Positions 6,728-12,955 of a DNA stretch of 16,187 bases are shown in pieces. Within the stretch, counting starts at the first letter, position 1, and each line of letters begins with the position of its first letter. The notes under the pieces are model-generated. The model was not told the origin of the DNA. It searched no databases and saw only the letters and a program-made list of their open reading frames with translations. The position numbers were made by a program, and so were the translations under genes. Origin of the DNA: Spirochaetaceae bacterium (GTDB taxonomy: Bacteria > Spirochaetota > Spirochaetia > Treponematales > Rectinemataceae); the NCBI GenBank assembly GCA_016794765.1, contig JAEUJG010000435.1, positions 1 through 16,187 of the forward strand. Direction: 5' to 3'.

Positions 6728-9034
6728 TCAGGTCCCCGCGTGGGCCCTCATCCAGAGATTGAGCATCTTGAGCGCGGTGTCCGCCGCGCGGAAGGTCGGG
6801 ACGCCCCGGCGCACCAGCTCGTGGACGAGCGGATCGTAAAGGTCGCCCGCGTCGACGACGGCCACCCAGGGCTTGTCGGTGGAGGCCATGAGGCGGCCGT
6901 AACGCCCGGCGAGCGAATCGTCGCGCGTCACGTCCTCGGCGTGGACCCCGGGATCGGCCCCGAGGGTGTTCATCGTCGCCGTGAAGGGCACGACGCCGAC
7001 GAGTCCGCAGTCGACGTTCGGATCCTCGATCACGGCGCGGAAGGTCTCGTCGTAGGCGACGTCGCCAGCCATCGGCGTGAGGTCGATCGGATTGTGCACG
7101 TCGACGATCTCCTGGATCCTGGCGCCCGCGAAGATCTTCTCGAGGCGCGGGCCCGTTTCGGGGGCAAAGGACGCGAGTTCCAGGGCGCCGAGGTTGTCCG
7201 CCACGGCCACGCACTCGAAGCCCGCGTTGGAGACGGCGCCGAGGCGCCGGCCCGAAGCCTTCTTCTTGCTGAGGAGGGCGAAGGTCGTGAGCGCGTCGTC
7301 GAACTCGTCGAGGCCCTCGGCCACGATGACGCCCGCCTGGCGGAGGAGGGCCCGGGTGACAGGGTAGTCCCCGGCGATGCTCGCCGTGTGGCTCGCGCTC
7401 GCGGCGGCGCCCGCCGCGGTCCGGCCGGCGCGGTAGAAGACCACGCTGCGGCCCGACTCGACGATGCGCCGGCAGGCCTTGAGGGTCTTCTCGCCGTCCA
7501 GGGGCTTGAAGCCCTCGACGTAGACCGCGTAGAGCTCGATCTCGCGGTCGTCCGCCAGGCGCTCCAGGTAGTCGCCGATGGTCACGTCCATCTGGTTGCC
7601 GCAGGTGACGACGTACTTCGGGTTGAGGTGCGGGTGCTTGGAGACGCGGCTGATGCCGAAGGCGCCCGACTGGGAGATGACCGCGACGGGGGCCACGGCC
7701 GACTTGGGCATGGGCAGCTTGTGCTCGGGGATGAAGAGCGTGTTGTACTTGCCGGGCACGGAGCGGACGCCGAGGCAGTTGCCGCCGTTGAGGAGCGGCC
7801 CGCCGCCGGGCGCGTTGCGCGACTTGGCGATGGCCGCGTTCATGCGCGCCACGATGCCTTCGGTGCCGGACTTTTCCTCGAGTCCGCCCGGGATGACGAT
7901 GACCGACTCCGCCTTGCCGAGCTCCGCGACCTCCGCGATCGTCTCCGCGGCGTGCGCCGCCGGGATGACGAGGACGAAGAGGTCCACGCGCTCGGGCAGG
8001 GAGGCGACGTCGGGCACGCAGGCGCAGCCGTCGATCTCCGCGAGCCCCGGCTTCACCACGTAAAGGCGCTTCCGCTCGAAGCCGTTCTCGATCAGGTTCT
8101 TGAGGATGATGCGCCCGTTGTTCATGCCCTTCTCGGAGACGCCGACGATGGCGGCGCTCGCGGGATGGAGGAGCTTGTCGATCTTCGCCACGGGACGGGC
8201 GGCCTGGCGCCGGTTGACGACGCGGCCGGCGGGATCGAGGACGAGGTCGCCGGAGAGGTTCTCGCCGACCTTCACGAGGGCGTCGAGCGCCACGAGGCGC
8301 GCGGCCGCGCCCGGGGCGGCGGCCTTGGCCACGACGAAGGGATTCACCTCGAACTCGACGACGCCGATCGCGGCCAGGAGGGGCGCCGCGTCCAGGAAGG
8401 CGCAGACCGCGTCCACGATGCGGGCCTCGTCGATGGCGGGCTTCGTGTTCCGGAGGCCGCCGGCGACGAGGGTCCGCACCGCGTTGCCGCGGAGCTCCCG
8501 CTCCACGAGGGCGCGGGTCGCCGTGGCCGGGGAGAAGAAGACGTTGGCCGCCCCCTCCTTGAAGACCTTGGCGAGGTACTCGGTGTAGATGCCGCCGGGT
8601 CCGAAGGAGACGATGGGGCCGAAGTCCTTGGCGAAGCGGTAGCCCACGATCATCTCGTGCCCGAGCTTGGGCTCGTAGGGGACGAACTCGTTCACCGTGT
8701 AGCCGTCGACGCGCTCCTTGGTGAACTTCGCCTCCATGGCGCGCATCGCGTCCAGGATCGCCTTGGGCTCGTTCGGAACGATCGCGACGCCGCCCACCTC
8801 GGTCTTGTGGAGGATCTCGGGGCTGATGACCTTGACGACCGCCCGCTCGCCGGGGAAGGCCGCCTTGGGGTCGGCGAGGAGAGCCGCCGCCTCGGCGGAG
8901 CCCTTCACGAAATGGTTGCGCGGCGCCTCGAGCCCCATCGCGGCGAGGAGCCCGAGCCCCTCGACCTCGGTGAGGGCGTCGCGCCCCTCCGCCCGCACCC
9001 GGGCGACGATGTCACGGATTCGCTTTTCGTCCAT
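6728..9034 (-). CDS. Fused ADP-forming acyl-CoA (acetate/arylacetate) synthetase, beta-alpha order
   Basis: 768 residues catalysing acyl-CoA + ADP + phosphate to acid + ATP + CoA (family reaction). Residues 1-255 are the ATP-grasp (beta) half. It has Val-Val-Lys-x-x-Ser-Pro then His76 in His-Lys-Thr-Glu-Val-Gly-Gly, the equivalent of the phosphate-accepting beta histidine. After a linker come the Rossmann CoA-binding domain (about 286-410, Ile-Val-Gly-Val-Ser near 296) and the succinyl-CoA-ligase-like domains (about 445-768) with Ser-Gln-Ser-Gly-Ala at 454-458 and the catalytic His549 in Ser-His-Thr-Ala-Ser. Both phospho-histidines are present, so the enzyme looks competent. The more familiar fused form is alpha first, so this is a permuted fusion. 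The ATG at 9032-9034 lies inside the iorB coding end, giving a 23-base overlap. Linkage to iorAB suggests arylacetyl-CoA or other branched acyl-CoA substrates. It is cytoplasmic. Confidence 0.93.
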   Translation of the reverse strand: MDEKRIRDIVARVRAEGRDALTEVEGLGLLAAMGLEAPRNHFVKGSAEAAALLADPKAAFPGERAVVKVISPEILHKTEVGGVAIVPNEPKAILDAMRAMEAKFTKERVDGYTVNEFVPYEPKLGHEMIVGYRFAKDFGPIVSFGPGGIYTEYLAKVFKEGAANVFFSPATATRALVERELRGNAVRTLVAGGLRNTKPAIDEARIVDAVCAFLDAAPLLAAIGVVEFEVNPFVVAKAAAPGAAARLVALDALVKVGENLSGDLVLDPAGRVVNRRQAARPVAKIDKLLHPASAAIVGVSEKGMNNGRIILKNLIENGFERKRLYVVKPGLAEIDGCACVPDVASLPERVDLFVLVIPAAHAAETIAEVAELGKAESVIVIPGGLEEKSGTEGIVARMNAAIAKSRNAPGGGPLLNGGNCLGVRSVPGKYNTLFIPEHKLPMPKSAVAPVAVISQSGAFGISRVSKHPHLNPKYVVTCGNQMDVTIGDYLERLADDREIELYAVYVEGFKPLDGEKTLKACRRIVESGRSVVFYRAGRTAAGAAASASHTASIAGDYPVTRALLRQAGVIVAEGLDEFDDALTTFALLSKKKASGRRLGAVSNAGFECVAVADNLGALELASFAPETGPRLEKIFAGARIQEIVDVHNPIDLTPMAGDVAYDETFRAVIEDPNVDCGLVGVVPFTATMNTLGADPGVHAEDVTRDDSLAGRYGRLMASTDKPWVAVVDAGDLYDPLVHELVRRGVPTFRAADTALKMLNLWMRAHAGT

Positions 9035-9584
9035 GTTCGAATGCCTTCAGGTTCGCGGCCACGACGGCCTCGCCCTTGCGGGCGAAGGTGTCGGCGATGG
9101 CCTTCTCGAGGCTCGAGGCCTTGAGGGGGAGGAGCTTGGCGGCGGCGCCGACCAGGACCATGTTCGCCGCGCGGACGTTGCCCGCCTCCTTGGCAAGGGC
9201 GTCGGCGTCGAGGATGAGGGAGTTGCGGAGCCCGCGGATCTCCGCGAGCACCGTCTCCGTCTCGGGGTAGTTCGGGATGTTCTTGATGGGCGCGGAGGCC
9301 GCCAGGACGGCGGCGTCGGGCGCGAGCCAGGGCAGGTAGCGCAGCGCCTCCAGGGGCTCGAAGGCCAGGACGAGGCTCGCCGTGCCGAGGGGGATGAGGG
9401 GGCTGGCGATGGGGCCGTCCGCGAGGCGCAGGTGGGCCAGGACCTCGCCCCCGCGCTGGGCCATGCCGTGGACCTCGGACTGCTTCACCTTGAGGCCCTC
9501 GGCCATCGCGGCCTGGGCGATCACGACGGAGACGGAGATGCCGCCCTGGCCGCCGACGCCGCAGAGGATGATGTCGTACTTCAT
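9012..9584 (-). CDS. iorB: Indolepyruvate oxidoreductase subunit beta
   Basis: 190 residues, the normal size for IorB. The start ATG (9582-9584) overlaps the iorA stop (ATGA), with GAGGAAGG just upstream. The N-terminus has the gamma-domain signature of 2-oxoacid oxidoreductases, Cys-Gly-Val-Gly-Gly-Gln-Gly-Gly (about 8-15), followed by Ser-Glu-Val-His-Gly-Met-Ala-Gln-Arg-Gly-Gly (about 36-46). With IorA it oxidatively decarboxylates aryl 2-oxoacids such as indolepyruvate and phenylpyruvate to acyl-CoA. The C-terminus reads through the start region of the downstream synthetase gene, a 23-base overlap that implies coupled expression. Confidence 0.95.
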   Translation of the reverse strand: MKYDIILCGVGGQGGISVSVVIAQAAMAEGLKVKQSEVHGMAQRGGEVLAHLRLADGPIASPLIPLGTASLVLAFEPLEALRYLPWLAPDAAVLAASAPIKNIPNYPETETVLAEIRGLRNSLILDADALAKEAGNVRAANMVLVGAAAKLLPLKASSLEKAIADTFARKGEAVVAANLKAFEHGRKANP

Positions 9585-11164
9585 GCCTTCCTCGCTTTCT
9601 TGAGGGCCTCGATGCAGGCGCGCACCGCGATGACCACGGATACGCCCTCGTAGGCGAGCTCTCGCTTCATGATCTCGACGTTGGCCGCGTGGTCCTTCTT
9701 GTGGGCGTCCACGACGTGGATGTGGGCCGGATCGACGCCGCAGGCGACGGCGATGTCCTTGAGGCGCTTTCCGGGGATGATGGTCGGCTGGGCGCCGGTC
9801 ATGCCCGTCGTGTCGTTGTCGAGCACGAGGAGGGTCATGTTCGTCTTGTGCGACACCGCGTCGATGAGGTTCGGGAGGCCCGAATGGTAGAAGGTCGAGT
9901 CGCCGACGACGGCGACGGCGGGCGTGAGACCGGCCGCCGCGGCGCCGCGCGCCATGCCGACGCTGGCGCCCATCTCGACCACCGTCTCGATGGCGTCGTA
10001 GGGCGCCATCGCGCCGAGCGTGTAGCAGCCGATGTCCGAGTTGACGGATCTTTGCGGATAACCGGCCAGGGCCTCCTTGAGGAAGGCGTAGGAATCGATG
10101 TGGGGGCAACCCTGGCAGAGCTGGGGCGGGCGCTTGGCGGGCACGATGTCGCGGCAGGCTTGGCCGGCCCGGGGCGGGAGGCCGAGGGCGGGGCGGATGT
10201 TGTCCGGCGTGAGCTCGCCCGTGAGGGGGATCGCGCCGCTCTCCTTGCCCTCGATCGCGGGGCCCCGCTCGAGGATGCCGCGGAGGTTGCGCTCCACGAG
10301 GGGGTTGCCCTCCTCGATGACGATGACCTTCTTGACGCGGCCGCAGAGCTCGCGGATCTTGGCATAGGGCATCGGATAGCGGCCGATGTGGAGCCAGGTC
10401 GGCTTCGCGGCCATCTCGCCGGCGTTCTCGAGGTAATACTCGCGCGCGAGGCCCGTCGTGATGACGCCGACCTCGGAGGAGCCGGCCTCGATGACCGCCT
10501 CGGCCTCGGCCTCCGCGCGGAGGAGCTCGTACTTGGCGAGGAGGTCCCTCCAGAGGCCGCGGGCGGAGTGGGGCATCAGGGTCCAGCCCCAGCGGTCGGC
10601 GGCCTTCTGCACGGGGTTCTGCGGGAGCCGGCTCCCGAGCTCGACCACGGCGCGGCTGTGCGCCAGACGGGTCGTTATGCGAACGAGGACGGGGCAGGAA
10701 TGGCGCTCGGAGACCTCGAAGGCCTTCCGCGTCATGTCGTAGGCCTCCTGCTGGTCGGAGGGCTCGAAGCAGGGGACGCGCGCGAACTCCGCGAGGGCCC
10801 GGCTGTCCTGCTCGTCCTGGGAGGAGTGCATTCCCGGATCGTCGGCGACGACGACGACGAGCCCGCCCTTGATCTTCACCAGGGCGGAGTTGACGAAGGG
10901 ATCGGCCGCCACGTTGAGGCCGACGTGCTTCATGGAGACCATGACGCGGCGTCCCGCGTAGGAGGCGCCGAGGGCGGACTCGTAGGCTGTCTTTTCGTTG
11001 GCGCACCATTGGGCCACGATGTCACCCTCGCGGGCGGCGTGGTCCTGGTAATACTCCATGATCTCGGTGGAGGGCGTGCCGGGGTACGCGAAGGCCGCCG
11101 ATAGACCCGCGTGCAGGGCTCCGAGCGCTATCGCCTCGTCGCCCATCAATGTCTCGAACCCCAT
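9581..11164 (-). CDS. iorA: Indolepyruvate oxidoreductase subunit alpha, lacking the C-terminal ferredoxin domain
   Basis: 527 residues, thiamine-pyrophosphate-dependent. The ATG at 11162-11164 is chosen because AAGGAAGG lies just upstream; a TTG 12 codons earlier is less likely. The N-terminal pyrimidine-type domain has Met-Gly-Asp-Glu-Ala and Ala-Tyr-Pro-Gly-Thr-Pro-Ser-Thr-Glu, typical of IorA. The central domain and linker reach Pro-Gln-Leu-Cys-Gln-Gly-Cys-Pro-His (Cys350, Cys353) and Asp-Ile-Gly-Cys-Tyr (Cys380). The diphosphate-binding motif runs from Gly-Asp-Ser-Thr to Asn-Asp-Thr-Thr-Gly at about 418-450. Typical IorA proteins exceed 600 residues and end in a module with two CxxCxxC-type iron-sulfur sites. 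This one stops at Ile-Ala-Val-Arg-Ala-Cys plus a short Lys/Arg tail and has none. Because iorB starts within the stop codon, a hidden frameshifted remainder is excluded. Confidence 0.93.
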   Translation of the reverse strand: MGFETLMGDEAIALGALHAGLSAAFAYPGTPSTEIMEYYQDHAAREGDIVAQWCANEKTAYESALGASYAGRRVMVSMKHVGLNVAADPFVNSALVKIKGGLVVVVADDPGMHSSQDEQDSRALAEFARVPCFEPSDQQEAYDMTRKAFEVSERHSCPVLVRITTRLAHSRAVVELGSRLPQNPVQKAADRWGWTLMPHSARGLWRDLLAKYELLRAEAEAEAVIEAGSSEVGVITTGLAREYYLENAGEMAAKPTWLHIGRYPMPYAKIRELCGRVKKVIVIEEGNPLVERNLRGILERGPAIEGKESGAIPLTGELTPDNIRPALGLPPRAGQACRDIVPAKRPPQLCQGCPHIDSYAFLKEALAGYPQRSVNSDIGCYTLGAMAPYDAIETVVEMGASVGMARGAAAAGLTPAVAVVGDSTFYHSGLPNLIDAVSHKTNMTLLVLDNDTTGMTGAQPTIIPGKRLKDIAVACGVDPAHIHVVDAHKKDHAANVEIMKRELAYEGVSVVIAVRACIEALKKARKA

Positions 11165-11194
11165 GATTCCTTCCTTAAACGAATGGTGGGTATC

Positions 11195-11223
11195 ACTCAA
11201 GCCGGCCTTCGGCCGTCTTGAGT
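11195..11223. repeat. Hairpin, nearest iorA
   Basis: Arms ACTCAAG (11195-11201) and CTTGAGT (11217-11223) enclose a second five-base stem CGGCC/GGCCG with a TTC loop. It lies about 30 bases upstream of the iorA start and has no T tract on either side, so it is not an intrinsic terminator. Confidence 0.7.
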
Positions 11224-11225
11224 CT

Positions 11226-11254
11226 ATAATTTCCGCGCGTCGCGCGGAAATTAT
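11226..11254. repeat. Perfect 14-base inverted repeat
   Basis: Arms 11226-11239 (starting ATAATTTCC) and 11241-11254 are exact reverse complements around a single central T. Such a near-perfect palindrome is more typical of a mobile palindromic repeat or a protein-binding site than of a terminator. Confidence 0.8.
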
Positions 11255-11268
11255 CAGCCTTGTTCAAT

Positions 11269-11353
11269 GCCGGCCCGCGGCCGGCCTGCGCTCGAAAACC
11301 ATCGGACTGATTCATCGCCGGCGGGGCCGGCCGCGCCCCGGGGACGGGGCGCG
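11269..11353. repeat. Three further G+C-rich hairpins in the glnA-iorA spacer
   Basis: Stem one is GCCGGCC/GGCCGGC (11269-11275, 11279-11285). Stem two is GCCGGC/GCCGGC (11317-11322, 11326-11331). Stem three is CGCGCCCCG/CGGGGCGCG (11332-11340, 11345-11353) with a four-base loop. With the two hairpins nearer iorA they fill most of the 225-bp spacer between the two genes. No clear promoter for iorA was found here. The third stem could help stop or stabilise the glutamine synthetase transcript. Confidence 0.6.
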
Positions 11354-11389
11354 TCGGCTTGGGGCCGCGCGCCGCCCCGGTCGGGGAGG

Positions 11390-12742
11390 CTAGAAATACA
11401 GCTCGTACTCCTGGGGAACGGGGGCGTTGTAGACGTACTCGGCCTCCTTCTTCTTGAGCTCGATCCAGGAATCGATGAGGTCCTGCGGGAAAACGGGGAG
11501 GAGGTACTCCTTGTCCTTCCGGAGGCCGGCCAGGACGTGGAAGAGGCCGGTGGGGAAGGTGTTCTTCGGGGTCTCCTTGTCGGTGTTGAAGCCCTTCTTC
11601 ACGGGATCGAGCTTGCGCCGAACGCCGTCGAGGCCCGCGAGGAGCATGGCCGCGAGGAAGTAATAGGTGTTCGCCGTCGCGTCGCCGGTGCGGAACTCGA
11701 TGCGGGCCTCGCCCTTCTTGAGGTAGCCGGGGATGCGCACGGCCGCGGCGCGGGAAGCCTGGGCGAAGGTCGCGGACACCGGCGCCTCGTAGCCGGGGAC
11801 AAGGCGGCGGTAGGAGTTCGTGCTCGGGTTGGACCAGGCGAGGAGGGAGCCGGAGAGCGCGTGCTCGAGGAGGCCGGCGGTGTAGGAGAGGCCGGTCTCG
11901 GAGAGCCCGTAGAGGCCCTCGCCGGGGAACACGGACTTGCCGCCCTTCTCGATGAACTGGTGCACGTGCATGCCGTTGCCCGCGATCTTGTACATCGGCT
12001 TGGGCATGAAGGTCACGTTGAGGCCGAGCTCGTCGGCGCAGCTCTTGAGGATCCACTTGGCGAGGACGACTGCGTCGCCGGCGCCGGCGAGGCCGATGAA
12101 GTTGAGCTCGATCTCGAGCTGGGCGGCGCCGACCTCGTGGTGGTGGTACTTGACGGGAATTCCGGCGGCCTCCATCACCTGGACGGCGCGGTTGCGCAGG
12201 AGGTCGTACTTGCCGTCGGGACCGAGCCGGTGGTAGCCCTTGGAAAGGCCGAAGCGGGGCGCGTCCTCGTAGTCGGGGCCGATGCCCTCCTCGCTCTCGA
12301 CGAAGTAGTAGGAGTGGTCGACGGTGGTCGAGTAGCGCACGTCGTCGAAGACGTAGAACTCGAGCTCCACGAGCATCTTGGCCTCGTCGCCGACGCCGGA
12401 CTTGCGCAGGTGCTCGACGGCCTTCTTGGCGATGGCGCGGGGATACTGGGCGAAGGGCTCGCCGTCGGTCGTCATGACGTCGCAAAAGGCGTGGAGGGTC
12501 CGGAAGCCGTCCTTCTCCTCGACGAAGCCGGTGGAGAGGTCGGGCACGGCGACCATGTCGCTCTTGTGGACCTGGGCGTAGCCGAAGTTCGAGGCGTCGA
12601 AGCCGATGCCGTTCTTGAGGACCTTGTCGCTGACGTAGCTCCGGGGGAGCGACACCGAACGCATGTTGCCCGCTATGTCGATGACGAGAAAGCTGAGGTA
12701 GTCGATGGTCGAAAGGTCTCCGGAATACTTGGAAAGCTCCAT
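11390..12742 (-). CDS. glnA: Glutamine synthetase, class I
   Basis: 450 residues making glutamine from glutamate, ammonia and ATP in the cytoplasm. The ATG at 12740-12742 has AAGGAG five bases upstream. Metal and substrate motifs are in order: Glu-Leu-Glu-Phe (Glu126/Glu128), His-Glu-Val-Gly-Ala-Ala-Gln-Leu-Glu (202-210), Gly-Asn-Gly-Met-His (255-259), Asn-Ser-Tyr-Arg-Arg-Leu (309-314) and Arg-Ile-Glu-Phe-Arg-x-Gly-Asp (347-354). The short length and the absence of the Asn-Leu-Tyr-Asp-Leu-Pro adenylylation motif place it with the alpha-type (GSI-alpha) or related enzymes rather than the adenylylated beta type. Control is therefore more likely by feedback or transcription. It lies 225 bp upstream of iorA on the same strand and could be co-transcribed with it. 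Confidence 0.95.
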   Translation of the reverse strand: MELSKYSGDLSTIDYLSFLVIDIAGNMRSVSLPRSYVSDKVLKNGIGFDASNFGYAQVHKSDMVAVPDLSTGFVEEKDGFRTLHAFCDVMTTDGEPFAQYPRAIAKKAVEHLRKSGVGDEAKMLVELEFYVFDDVRYSTTVDHSYYFVESEEGIGPDYEDAPRFGLSKGYHRLGPDGKYDLLRNRAVQVMEAAGIPVKYHHHEVGAAQLEIELNFIGLAGAGDAVVLAKWILKSCADELGLNVTFMPKPMYKIAGNGMHVHQFIEKGGKSVFPGEGLYGLSETGLSYTAGLLEHALSGSLLAWSNPSTNSYRRLVPGYEAPVSATFAQASRAAAVRIPGYLKKGEARIEFRTGDATANTYYFLAAMLLAGLDGVRRKLDPVKKGFNTDKETPKNTFPTGLFHVLAGLRKDKEYLLPVFPQDLIDSWIELKKKEAEYVYNAPVPQEYELYF

Positions 12743-12800
12743 ATCTGCTCCTTGTGCCTCGATGAAAGGTTGAGGAAAGTATCGTCTTTGGCGAGTTCAC

Positions 12801-12829
12801 ATACTACAGGCTCTTTGGCGAATCCGCAA
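12801..12829 (-). promoter_or_regulatory. Candidate promoter for the glutamine synthetase gene
   Basis: Minus strand TTGCGG (12824-12829) and TAGTAT (12801-12806) are separated by 17 bases, with three and four consensus matches and a TG two bases before the -10. The predicted leader is about 50 bases. It is weak on its own but in the right place. Confidence 0.4.
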
Positions 12830-12832
12830 GAT

Positions 12833-12865
12833 CGAAACGCGTATTTCATATTTTGAAACATTTCG
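12833..12865. promoter_or_regulatory. Dyad-rich operator-like region between divergent genes
   Basis: Four alternating half-sites lie within 33 bases: CGAAA (12833-12837), TTTCA (12844-12848), TGAAA (12854-12858) and TTTCG (12861-12865). They form nested inverted repeats in an A+T-richer patch just upstream of the candidate glutamine synthetase promoter. The pattern resembles a dimeric regulator site; the regulator is unknown. Confidence 0.4.
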
Positions 12866-12899
12866 CCTTTTGAGACGGCGCGCCCCGGCCTCGGCTCCC

Positions 12900-12928
12900 T
12901 TGCATCCCCTTTTGCGATCGCCCATAGT
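12900..12928 (+). promoter_or_regulatory. Candidate promoter for the patatin gene
   Basis: TTGCAT (12900-12905) and CATAGT (12923-12928) are spaced by 17 bases, matching three and four consensus positions, about 27 bases ahead of the start codon. The match is weak. Confidence 0.3.
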
Positions 12929-12955
12929 TATTGGAGGTTCACCAAGGAGCACCTC

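Noticed and set aside
6698..9124. An 808-codon open frame on the plus strand opposite the acyl-CoA synthetase
   Set aside because: It is antisense to a well-supported gene with intact catalytic motifs. Its composition is rich in Val, Glu, Gly, Arg and His with no domain signal, as expected for the opposite strand of G+C-rich coding DNA. The same applies to other long antisense frames such as 12989-14983 (minus) and 9689-11104 (plus).
9581..9700. Frameshift that removed the IorA ferredoxin domain
   Set aside because: IorB begins inside the IorA stop codon and is intact from its first residues, leaving no room for a remnant of the missing domain.
11165..11200. Longer IorA start at the TTG at 11200
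   Set aside because: The ATG at 11164 has an AAGGAAGG at proper spacing and starts at the family-typical position. The extra 12 residues look unrelated to the family.
11195..11353. CRISPR array
   Set aside because: The palindromes differ from each other in sequence and size, and there are no regular spacers.
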